This document shows, one piece after another, positions 24,028 to 31,125 of a DNA stretch of 50,825 nucleotides. The notes under the pieces are model-generated. The model ran no database searches. It saw only the letters and a list, made by a program, of their open reading frames with translations, and was not told the origin of the DNA. The translations under genes were made by a program, and so were the position numbers. Positions within the stretch are counted from its first letter, which is position 1. The number at the start of each line of letters is the position of its first letter. Source of the stretch: a virus; IMG/VR virus record IMGVR_UViG_3300036780_000409, positions 1-50,825 of that record; one strand, 5' to 3'.

Positions 24028-24123
24028 TCAGTGGTAATGGCGGTCGCGTCTCATCCAAAATCCCAAGAGAACTCCACCAACAGCCGTCGCGGCACCAGCG
24101 AACCATGATAGCAAGATAATCAT
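24028..24123 (-). CDS. 31-residue membrane protein
   Basis: A minus-strand ORF encoding MIILLSWFAGAATAVGGVLL, then GFWMRRDRHYH: one hydrophobic helix with a basic tail. A good ribosome site (AAAGGAAG, five bases before the ATG on the minus strand) supports translation. It lies 18 bases downstream of the minus-strand ribbon-helix-helix gene, so the two form a small operon against the direction of the virion genes. Possible roles are membrane toxin, superinfection exclusion or a phage-control peptide; none is shown. Confidence 0.55.
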   Translation of the reverse strand: MIILLSWFAGAATAVGGVLLGFWMRRDRHYH

Positions 24124-24141
24124 CGCACTTCCTTTCCCGTA

Positions 24142-24315
24142 CTAGACTGAAGTTGTTATCTGATTCGCTTCGGCAAACTTCCTCAGCGCCAATTCAATCA
24201 CTTGCGACTCGCCAATTCCCAGCTTGTCTTTGGCTGCTTTCATAATCAGTGCGGCGTGGACGGTGATGCGCAGGTCTTTTCTGATTCGCTTGTTTAGCGG
24301 AACCTTGCCCGTCAT
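24142..24315 (-). CDS. ribbon-helix-helix (Arc/CopG-like) regulator
   Basis: Minus-strand ORF of 57 residues: MTGKVPLNKRIRKDLRITVH, then AALIMKAAKDKLGIGESQVIELALRKFAEAN (given in parts). A beta strand with basic residues, then two helices separated by a LGIGESQ turn, is the RHH layout. The ATG has no ribosome site. Upstream, TTGATT - 17 bp - TACTTT ends 8 bases before the ATG, so the mRNA may be leaderless. A palindrome (CGTCA-TT-TGACG, 24310-24321) covers the start codon and is a likely autoregulatory operator. Confidence 0.65.
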   Translation of the reverse strand: MTGKVPLNKRIRKDLRITVHAALIMKAAKDKLGIGESQVIELALRKFAEANQITTSV

Positions 24316-24350
24316 TTGACGTAAAAGTACCGGAATCGCTCCACAAAATC
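24305..24350 (+). repeat. 46-bp direct repeat, left copy, with operator palindrome
   Basis: Exactly identical to 28671-28716. It holds the first codons of the minus-strand RHH gene, the palindrome CGTCATTTGACG at 24310-24321 and the minus-strand -10 (TACTTT). In both copies the sequence continues for 63 bases of weaker similarity to a TATATG, so the homologous region is longer than the exact repeat. Confidence 0.9.
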
Positions 24351-24413
24351 AATATGCAATCAGTGAAATTGCTGATTTTTAGTCAGGTCCCTGCCGTACA
24401 GTCCATTTCGTAT

Positions 24414-24803
24414 ATGTCCACCATCGCAGTTTTCGCCCAGGGGCATTCCCAGCCAGACATCCTGCCCGATTGCCGCTTGAAGAATCCCACGAACGTCATC
24501 CGCGATGCGTACGCAGGGATGGGCCTCAACTGGCAGCCGATCTTTTGCGCCAACTGCGGTGCGGACGGAGGACTCGTTCCCGCCGAGAATTGCGATTTCG
24601 CCTTCTATCTCTGCAATCCCTGCGCGGAAAAGTGGGGGCCGATCGCCGGAACTTACGCCGAGCCCGACGCCATATTCTTCGCCAAAGTGAAGGCCGCGCA
24701 AATTGAGAAGTATGGGCGCGAACTCGAGCCGCCCGAAATTATCGAACTCCTGAATGACGAAAATAGCTTTCTCAGCAAACTCGCCAAAGAGCGAAAGGGG
24801 TAA
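24414..24803 (+). CDS. small zinc-finger-like protein at cassette start
   Basis: A 129-residue protein from the ATG at 24414; the frame opens at 24354, but that part is leader sequence. FCANCGAD (about residues 42-49) and LCNPCAEKW (about residues 66-74) give two CxxC pairs, a zinc ribbon. The helical C-terminus (FFAKVKAAQIEKYG, PPEIIELLNDENSFL) is charged. No ribosome site is evident, and the leader is homologous to that before the DUF2213 gene. Function unknown. Confidence 0.6.
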   Translation: MSTIAVFAQGHSQPDILPDCRLKNPTNVIRDAYAGMGLNWQPIFCANCGADGGLVPAENCDFAFYLCNPCAEKWGPIAGTYAEPDAIFFAKVKAAQIEKYGRELEPPEIIELLNDENSFLSKLAKERKG

Positions 24804-24808
24804 CTGCC

Positions 24809-25279
24809 ATGCCGATGATCTACGGGATTTCTCTTGCAACGGCCGGAAACACGGCGACCAGCGGCACGGCGAATACCGAGGTCAACACATTCTCGATCAA
24901 GCCCGGCGTGCGCAACGTAGGCTTGCAATCCCTCTATATCGTTGGCAAGGGCGCTGGCCTCACGGCTATCTCTGGAATCGTGATGCGCATCGTTGGCTGG
25001 GCCACGGCCTCGACGGGTGGCGTTGCTGTTACGCCGACGCCGAAAGACCCGGGCATGCAAGCGGCCAAGGCTGCGGTACTTTCCGGCGCAACGAACGGCA
25101 CTACGCGCGTGAATCACCTTTCGATCGGTTGCGGAGCTGCGGGTCCCGGTGGCTGGGTTGCGCCCAATCCCGACTCGGTGATCTACCAGCAAGGCGGCGG
25201 CGCGGGCTCGACCGATGGCTTGAACGCTTCCGGAACAACTGGTCTCAACTTCGAGTGGTCTGGCGAGATCGTCGAATAA
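24809..25279 (+). CDS. putative virion-associated beta protein
   Basis: A 156-residue protein rich in G, T, A and S with conserved-looking segments (YGISLATAGNTATSGTANTE, VGLQSLYIVGKGAGLTAISG, GCGAAGPGGWVAPNPDSVIY). I recall similar short proteins between head genes in uncultured phages, probably decoration or other virion parts, but have no firm family. There is no signal peptide. The ATG follows the previous stop by five bases, and a second ATG at 24815 is in frame. Confidence 0.55.
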   Translation: MPMIYGISLATAGNTATSGTANTEVNTFSIKPGVRNVGLQSLYIVGKGAGLTAISGIVMRIVGWATASTGGVAVTPTPKDPGMQAAKAAVLSGATNGTTRVNHLSIGCGAAGPGGWVAPNPDSVIYQQGGGAGSTDGLNASGTTGLNFEWSGEIVE

Positions 25280-25297
25280 TCGATAAGGCGGTGCGGC

Positions 25298-26689
25298 ATG
25301 TGGGGTCGTCGCAAACTCGCATTGCTCGCACTTGCTTTCCTGTGTGGCAGTGCTGAATTCCTCATAATTGCGCCTCCGCACAGCAATGCGGATCAAGGTC
25401 CACTTTTACTCGGGGTGGGTGGGGCCTCCGGTTGCAGCCCAGCCGCCGGCCACACTTACTCGACTACTTTCCCCGCGACGGAAAATCCCATCTCGGAATG
25501 CAGCTCGTGGCTGAATGGCGCGTTGAACGGCACTGACTGGTCCAACGTGCGCACCACCACGAACTTTGCATTCGGCACCGAGAATCCGCAAAGCGGAGTA
25601 GACGACGATTCCACGGCGACGATTGTTGGCACGTGGGGCGGCAATCAACAAGTTGTCGGGACGGTCGTCGCGCCCACTACCAGCGACACCATCCAGCAGG
25701 AAGTGGAGCTGCGGTTACTGACCACGATCACGTCGGGCACGATTACCGGCTACGAGGCGGACTATATCGGTTTCACAACGACCGCTGCCGATTGCGGCGT
25801 GACGGTGCAGCGCTGGAATGGCGCGCTAAACAGCTTCACCTCGCTGGCGGGTGGAGTAGGTGGCAGCCAAACTTGCCTGCATACCGGAGACATCGTTCGC
25901 GCGGTGGTTATCGGCGGAAAATTCACCACCTACATCAACGACGTGATCGCGGCGACCGGCACCGACTCGACCTTCACCACGGGCAAGCCGGGGATGGGGA
26001 TGTATCTGGAGGCGTCCTCGGGAGGCGCGAACACTTTCGGCTTCAGCGCGTGGCGCGCGAGCGACAATCCCATCGCCTACGTGCAGTCCGGGTCCAACGA
26101 TACGAGCTCGTCGGGAACCACGGCAGCCATAACCAACATCCCCGCCGCAACCACCACCGGGGATTTGATGGCCTGCATGGGCTACTGGAACTCGACCACG
26201 CTTACCGCTTCGGTTGCCGACAGCACCAACGGCACGTACACGGCCATCGGCACACCGACGAGCGGAGCTGGGGCACTTTCGGCTTATCGGGCGCAGATGT
26301 TTTATAAAAGCGGCATCACGGGCTTTGCCACAACGGTTCATCCCACGCTGACCACTTCGGGGACCACTAGCGATCGAGGCTTGGCCTGCCACGAGGCGCG
26401 CGGCGTAACCACGCTCGATCAATCCCCGGCAGTCAAGGCAGGATCGGGCGCAACGGCGACCTCGACGGCCACGAGCACCACCACGGCAGTCGATGAGTAT
26501 GCAGCGGGATTTGCCGTATTTGGCAATACCGGCAGCGGCATAACCTCGCCGTGGGTAGAACGGGAGAGCACTAATTTCGGCGCGAATACCACGGGGGATT
26601 TCGAGCCGTCGAAAGAAGAAATCGTGCAGTTTTCGGCTCCGCAAAGCGGGTCCAGCAATTATCTCGCAGGAGTGGCGACGTTTAAGTGA
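25298..26689 (+). CDS. secreted LamG/ConA-like beta protein
   Basis: A 463-residue protein with a typical signal peptide (MWGRRKLALLALAFLCGSAE..., cleavage likely near residues 30-33 around SNA-DQG). After it, about 45-255 resembles a concanavalin A/LamG-type jelly roll (TFPATENPISECSSW, EADYIGFTTTAADCGVTVQR, KFTTYINDVIAATG, GKPGMGMYLEA). About 256-463 is a second beta domain with many T, S and G residues. Such folds bind glycans. A signal peptide is odd inside a virion gene cluster. It may be exported from the infected cell, or the leader may be an entry or assembly feature. Confidence 0.6.
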   Translation: MWGRRKLALLALAFLCGSAEFLIIAPPHSNADQGPLLLGVGGASGCSPAAGHTYSTTFPATENPISECSSWLNGALNGTDWSNVRTTTNFAFGTENPQSGVDDDSTATIVGTWGGNQQVVGTVVAPTTSDTIQQEVELRLLTTITSGTITGYEADYIGFTTTAADCGVTVQRWNGALNSFTSLAGGVGGSQTCLHTGDIVRAVVIGGKFTTYINDVIAATGTDSTFTTGKPGMGMYLEASSGGANTFGFSAWRASDNPIAYVQSGSNDTSSSGTTAAITNIPAATTTGDLMACMGYWNSTTLTASVADSTNGTYTAIGTPTSGAGALSAYRAQMFYKSGITGFATTVHPTLTTSGTTSDRGLACHEARGVTTLDQSPAVKAGSGATATSTATSTTTAVDEYAAGFAVFGNTGSGITSPWVERESTNFGANTTGDFEPSKEEIVQFSAPQSGSSNYLAGVATFK

Positions 26690-26709
26690 AGCGCTACATA
26701 GGAGAGAAT

Positions 26710-27138
26710 ATGCGTAACCCTTTCAAGTACTCCATCGTTGCTATCGCCACAATTCTAATGGTCGCTTTCTATGGGATGCGCCAACCGTTTCCAGTTCACG
26801 CGCAGCAATCCTCGTCCGGGTATGCAATGTCCGCCTTCGATCTGAGCGCAACTGGCGCGACAAATATAAAAGGTAGCGGAGGGAATGTCTTCGGCTGGTA
26901 CGGATACAATCCGAACGCTTCGGCCTGCTTTCTGCAATTTTACAATTCCGCGACTCCGACACTCGGAACGGGTGCGCTTCACCCGTTCGGAGTTCCGGCC
27001 GGCGCGGCCTTCAATGCGGCTCCGGGAAGTTTGGCCTTCTTCAATTTGAGCGCGGCGATATCGACCGGCGAAACGACGACGGCTACGGGCGGCACGGCGT
27101 GCGCTAGCGCGATGGTTATCACGATTCTCTACCAGTAA
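26710..27138 (+). CDS. secreted small protein
   Basis: A 142-residue protein. A GTG at 26686 overlaps the previous stop, but GGAGAG at about 26701 is well placed for the ATG at 26710, which also gives a clean signal peptide (MRNPFKYSIVAIATILMVAF..., VHAQQ cleavage near residue 31). The mature part has an FDLSATGATNIKGSGGNVFG start, a YNPNASACFLQFYNSATP segment and a C-terminal CASAMVITILYQ, a beta-sandwich pattern seen in phage virion proteins of unknown role. It is the second signal-peptide gene in the cassette. Confidence 0.6.
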   Translation: MRNPFKYSIVAIATILMVAFYGMRQPFPVHAQQSSSGYAMSAFDLSATGATNIKGSGGNVFGWYGYNPNASACFLQFYNSATPTLGTGALHPFGVPAGAAFNAAPGSLAFFNLSAAISTGETTTATGGTACASAMVITILYQ

Positions 27139-27143
27139 AAATC

Positions 27144-28259
27144 ATGGCTTATCTCGACGACGATTCGGCATGGTGGTCAGGGCTTCAGCATTGCGCTGCC
27201 GTCGTAGCGCTGGCAGCGGCTTCCGTTGTCGCGCCCGTGCAAGCCATTCAAGTTGCCGATCAGCCGCAAGATGAACCCATTCCGCCATCAACGTTCCATC
27301 TTGACGAGGATCTCTATCAACCACCTGCCGCCTGGATCGTCCCGGTTGAATATCCGCAACCGTATTCTTTCGAGCAAAACGAATCTGGAAATCTGAGGGG
27401 CCATCCCGACGAAGACTATTGGCAAAATACTGCGGCACCGCAAGAGGCAACTCTAGAATATCCGCAGCAATTTAGCTTCGAGCAAAACGAAACCGCAGGA
27501 TCGTTGCGTGGGCAGCCGGATGAAGATTTCTGGATACCGCGGGCGCAGCCTGCAATTCCAAACGTAGCGCCCTGGCCGTTCAGCTTCGATGCGGGAGAAA
27601 TTGCCTTCGCCTCGGCACCAAGCTTTATTCCCGCCGAGGGCTTTTGGAGACCGTCCCCACCACCAGGATCCTATTGGAATTGCCGGCCATTTTCGGAAGA
27701 TGGCTCGTTCGTCACTTCGGCCGCTCCGCCGTTCGCGCCCGAAGAAGCCTTCTGGGAAATAGCCAATCAGTCTGCATCCGCAAACCTCTACCCGCAGCCG
27801 TGGCTCTTCGACACGCAGGAAGCGGCAGGCGATCTATTCGGCTTGTCCGATGGCGACGCATGGAGCGCGCCGCTGCCGATGGCGCAATATCAGGCGCCGC
27901 TCGTATTTCGCGATGAGGACGTGCTGTCGCATGCTCCGGTCGAAGGGGATTTCTGGTCTATCGCGCCCAGGCCGGCACAATTGCCATTCTCCCCTCTCTA
28001 CCTGCCGGACGGCGGCCTATTCGAATTCACCCCTCCGGGGAACCTGCACGTTGACGAGGATGCATGGATCAATCCGGTAGCGTCGGCTTCTGGATGGGCG
28101 AACTATATTCCAACGTTCTCGGAAGCGGATTGGGTGAGAGCGTACGGTCCGATTTCCATTCTCGGCGCCAACACAATTCCGGCGCTTGCGATATTGGACG
28201 CCAGCGCGGTTCCGGCAATGGCGATTCTCGGAGCTTCGGTTGTGCCGAAAGGATGGTGA
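27144..28259 (+). CDS. acidic-aromatic tandem-repeat protein
   Basis: A 371-residue protein with an N-terminal hydrophobic stretch (13-35) and eight degenerate repeats of about 31-38 residues. Each ends in an acidic-aromatic box: DEDLY 54-58, PDEDYW 88-93, PDEDFW 125-130, PAEGFW 163-168, PEEAFW 199-204, SDGDAW 235-240, VEGDFW 266-271 and VDEDAW 303-308. The repeats at about 70-93 and 106-130 are nearly identical (YSFEQNE..., LRGxPDED). The C-terminus has three short I-L-(G/D)-A-x-x-x-P units (338-370). I do not recognise the family. Its place in the secreted-protein cassette suggests a surface or virion role. Confidence 0.65.
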   Translation: MAYLDDDSAWWSGLQHCAAVVALAAASVVAPVQAIQVADQPQDEPIPPSTFHLDEDLYQPPAAWIVPVEYPQPYSFEQNESGNLRGHPDEDYWQNTAAPQEATLEYPQQFSFEQNETAGSLRGQPDEDFWIPRAQPAIPNVAPWPFSFDAGEIAFASAPSFIPAEGFWRPSPPPGSYWNCRPFSEDGSFVTSAAPPFAPEEAFWEIANQSASANLYPQPWLFDTQEAAGDLFGLSDGDAWSAPLPMAQYQAPLVFRDEDVLSHAPVEGDFWSIAPRPAQLPFSPLYLPDGGLFEFTPPGNLHVDEDAWINPVASASGWANYIPTFSEADWVRAYGPISILGANTIPALAILDASAVPAMAILGASVVPKGW

Positions 28260-28262
28260 AAA

Positions 28263-28661
28263 ATGCCGCGCGTATTGCTGACTTTTTTGATTAACAATTC
28301 GGAATTTGAAGGCAGCTCCGATCAGGACTTTCAGATCGGACCGGTTGCGACGGGCCTATCGCTGCTCAACGGACCTCCGCTCGCCTACGTCAACGATGCC
28401 AGCGGGATCGCCACGCTCTTTGATATCTGCGGGAATCCAGTGCCCGGCGCCGAGAATATTTCGCTGGCATACGAGGCGGGAAGCGGCGGCCTTTACGTCG
28501 GCACGATCGTCGGCGCGAGCTTCAATCCTCCGAACATTGGCTTCGGATACACGCTCGTGGTATCTCTCGAATCACCCTCGCAGGGAAACCGTCAGGCTTC
28601 CTTTCCGGCGCAAGTCGTGGCAAGTACGCAACCGGAATGTGCGCTCGCCGTCGACGGGTAA
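28263..28661 (+). CDS. hypothetical beta-sandwich protein
   Basis: A 132-residue protein starting three bases after the repeat protein, which ends in TGA. It begins PRVLLTFLINNSEFEGSSDQ and continues with strands separated by glycine turns (ENISLAYEAGSGGLYVGTIV, GFGYTLVVSLE), an Ig-like or beta-sandwich pattern. No signal peptide is present. It is the last gene of the cassette before the right 46-bp repeat, and no family is recognised. Confidence 0.55.
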   Translation: MPRVLLTFLINNSEFEGSSDQDFQIGPVATGLSLLNGPPLAYVNDASGIATLFDICGNPVPGAENISLAYEAGSGGLYVGTIVGASFNPPNIGFGYTLVVSLESPSQGNRQASFPAQVVASTQPECALAVDG

Positions 28662-28670
28662 TCCGTGAGG

Positions 28671-28716
28671 TTGCCCGTCATTTGACGTAAAAGTACCGGA
28701 ATCGCTCCACAAAATC
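28671..28716 (+). repeat. 46-bp direct repeat, right copy
   Basis: Exactly identical to 24305-24350, including the CGTCATTTGACG palindrome (28676-28687). On the minus strand it also carries the first bases of the RHH gene (ATGACGGGCAA), but the frame does not continue as that gene, so it is a copied regulatory segment. The leader and TATATG that follow are homologous to those at the left copy. Confidence 0.9.
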
Positions 28717-28795
28717 CTAAAGCCATCCCTTGATTCCCCTATTTTTGCTACAGGATGCACGGTAGGGTGCGTTTTGTATATGCCCGCTACCGCAG

Positions 28796-30076
28796 ATGAG
28801 TCAACCCGCCCACGACGCCGCGTTAGCGAACCGTCGGTACGACGAAAAGACGGGGCGCATGAACATTATGCGCTCGCGGATTTCCAAGGCGACGGTCAAT
28901 CCCTACTACGGACACGAGATTCCCGAGGCGAATACTCTCGGCCTCGATCCCAACCGAATTTACTATCTGCTGCGCGATCCGGAAGAGCTGGAAAAAGCGG
29001 CTCCATCCTTCGCACGGGTCCCGCTGATGTTCAAGCACATCGCCGTGAGCGCGGACGATCCGCAACAGGATCAGATCGCCGGGACGATCGGCTCGGACGT
29101 GGAGTTCGAATATCCGTATTTGATTTCCGATCTGAGCGTGTGGGACGCCAAGGCCATCGCGGGGATCGAAACGGATACGGTCCGCGAACTCTCCTGCTCC
29201 TATCACTACACGGCGGACATGACGCCAGGCGTTTTCGAAGGGACGAGCTTCGACGGGGTGATGCGGAATATTTCCGGCAATCACGTCGCATTGGTCCAAT
29301 CGGGACGGGCGGGTTCGGACGTAATGGCCGCGGACAGCGGACTGGAGATTAACGTGAAAGAAACCAGATTCGGAAAAGCCCTTTACGCGATGCTCTGTGC
29401 GATCTCCCCGAAACTGGCGAAGGACGCCGCGCTGAAACCGCTCGTGATCGCAGCCGATCCCAAAACATTCGACGCGAAATCGCTCGAGCCGAAATTGCTC
29501 GCGATGGATGCGGATATGCCCGGACCTCAGACGTTGGCTGCAATGGCAGCGGCCAAGGATGCCTCCGAAGAGGAACCGGTCGCGAAAGAGCCGGAAAAAA
29601 CCGCCAAGGATTGCAGCTATTGCAACGCCAAAGACGGCCAGCCGCATGCCGATGGATGCAAGACCGCGGCGGACGAAAAGGCAGCCTCCGAAAAAGCCGC
29701 GGCAGACAAGGCCGCGAAAGACGCCGAGATGAAGGCCGCGGAAGAAAAAAAGAACAAAGAAGCGGAGGATGCGCGCATGAAGACCGCGATGGATTCATTC
29801 AAGATCGAACTCCGGGAAGCGGAGGAAGCGCGCCGGGCCGTACGTCCGGTCGTCGGGGATGTACTGATGGCGCACGATTCGGCAGGAGATATCTACGCCT
29901 TTGCGCTCGATCAGATGAAGGTCGAACACAAGGACGTGACGGGCGTACCGGCCTTGCGCGCGCTATTCAATCTGGCTTCGTCCTCCAAGGCACCCGCGCC
30001 GCGGCCGGCCTTCGACGGGATCGCGGACATGGACAAAAAGTTCCCCAACGCTTCGCGCGAAATTCGAGTTCTGTAG
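28796..30076 (+). CDS. DUF2213 head protease fused to scaffold-like tail
   Basis: A 426-residue protein. The N-terminal part (about 10-185) is DUF2213: DEKTGRMNIM, SRISKATVNPYYGHEIP, LGLDPNRIYYLLRDPEEL, a VSADDPQQDQIAGTIG block, DLSVWDAKAIAGIE, ELSCSYHYTADMTPGVFEG and RNISGNHVALVQSGRAGSDV. DUF2213 proteins lie before capsid genes and are thought to be maturation proteases. The C-terminal part has a CSYCN...C knuckle and a long K/A/E coiled coil (about 290-330), as in scaffolds. An alternative ATG at 28780 is in another frame. Confidence 0.8.
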   Translation: MSQPAHDAALANRRYDEKTGRMNIMRSRISKATVNPYYGHEIPEANTLGLDPNRIYYLLRDPEELEKAAPSFARVPLMFKHIAVSADDPQQDQIAGTIGSDVEFEYPYLISDLSVWDAKAIAGIETDTVRELSCSYHYTADMTPGVFEGTSFDGVMRNISGNHVALVQSGRAGSDVMAADSGLEINVKETRFGKALYAMLCAISPKLAKDAALKPLVIAADPKTFDAKSLEPKLLAMDADMPGPQTLAAMAAAKDASEEEPVAKEPEKTAKDCSYCNAKDGQPHADGCKTAADEKAASEKAAADKAAKDAEMKAAEEKKNKEAEDARMKTAMDSFKIELREAEEARRAVRPVVGDVLMAHDSAGDIYAFALDQMKVEHKDVTGVPALRALFNLASSSKAPAPRPAFDGIADMDKKFPNASREIRVL

Positions 30077-30125
30077 TTCGCTGTCAGCAACGCGGCTGGA
30101 TTTGGAAACAGAGGAGAGACGATAA

Positions 30126-31088
30126 ATGGCCCCGACACCGCCAAGCGGAAATAGCATCGGCAGCTTTCAGACGAGCGTCAACAATTTCAACCCGATCGGA
30201 GCCGAGGGTGATTTCGCCAGCGCAAATCCACGCGCGACAGCTCTGACGACAAGTATCGATGCGAACGGTAATCAGACGAGTGGTCTGATCGCAGGGCCGC
30301 AAGGCGTCATCATCGGTAACTTTGCTTGGATCGAAGCCGATGGCGTCACCGTCAACAGTTTTGCTACGGGCAACGTCAAGCCGACCGGCTTCGTTCACCG
30401 CGATCAGCAAGGCTTGAACACGGCCTATTTGCAGGCTGCGGGCACATTCATTCCTCCCGGGTTTCCCGTCACGCTGATGACCGAAGGCGATTTCTTCGAT
30501 CTCATCGTGGGTGGTTCGGCAGCCGTTTACGGCTCCGCCTGCTACGCGCGCTATTCGGACGGCGCTCTGTTTGTTGGCTCTTTGCCTACGGGCGGAAGTT
30601 CAACCGGTTCGATCGGTGCAACCTTCACCGGAGCTGGCAGCGGAACTAATCTTACCGCCAGCGCTGTGACTGGATTGATTTCGATAGGCGACACGATCTC
30701 TGGATCCGGAATTACAGCCGGAACTACGATCCTATCCCAGACGAGCGGAACAACTGGAAGCGCGGGCGTCTACGTGACCAGCGCGGCCACAACCGTAGCC
30801 GGAACGACGACGAGCTTCGGGATCGTTCTCGACATCACCGCGGTCAGCAGCGGGACGCTCGCGCCCGGCGATTCGGTCACCGGAACGAACGTGCCGAGCG
30901 GCGCAACGATTGCATCGCAAATCAGCGGCGCTATCGGAGGAATCGGAATTTACACGATCGATATTCCGGCCACGCAATACGTGGCTTCGACCACAATAAC
31001 GATTGTCGCCGGGATTCTGACGGGCTGGGTAGCGAAGACTGCCGCAGCAGTTGGGACACTCACAAAAATTTCAAGCTGGGGCGTTTAG
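30126..31088 (+). CDS. Gp24-like structural cement protein with repeat insert
   Basis: A 320-residue capsid-stabilising protein. The cement core shows in GAEGDFASANPRATAL, SGLIAGPQGVIIGNFAW, KPTGFVHRDQQGLNTAYLQA and EGDFFDLIVGGSAAVYGSACY. After about residue 160 there is a large insert of two copies of a G/T/S-rich beta repeat (about 65 residues each; GDTISGSGITAGTTI and GDSVTGTNVPSGATI mark the same position), then a short return to the core (GWVAKTAAAVG). Such repeats usually protrude from the shell. A GAGGAGAG ribosome site lies upstream. Confidence 0.75.
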   Translation: MAPTPPSGNSIGSFQTSVNNFNPIGAEGDFASANPRATALTTSIDANGNQTSGLIAGPQGVIIGNFAWIEADGVTVNSFATGNVKPTGFVHRDQQGLNTAYLQAAGTFIPPGFPVTLMTEGDFFDLIVGGSAAVYGSACYARYSDGALFVGSLPTGGSSTGSIGATFTGAGSGTNLTASAVTGLISIGDTISGSGITAGTTILSQTSGTTGSAGVYVTSAATTVAGTTTSFGIVLDITAVSSGTLAPGDSVTGTNVPSGATIASQISGAIGGIGIYTIDIPATQYVASTTITIVAGILTGWVAKTAAAVGTLTKISSWGV

Positions 31089-31125
31089 GGCTTAGCGCAA
31101 GCCTATTCTTTCGGAGGCAAACAAG

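Noticed and set aside
28774-29352. ORF starting at the TATATG before the DUF2213 gene
   Set aside because: Out of frame with DUF2213 and without meaningful sequence, though its first codons are homologous to the start of the 24414 gene; kept only as part of the duplicated leader.
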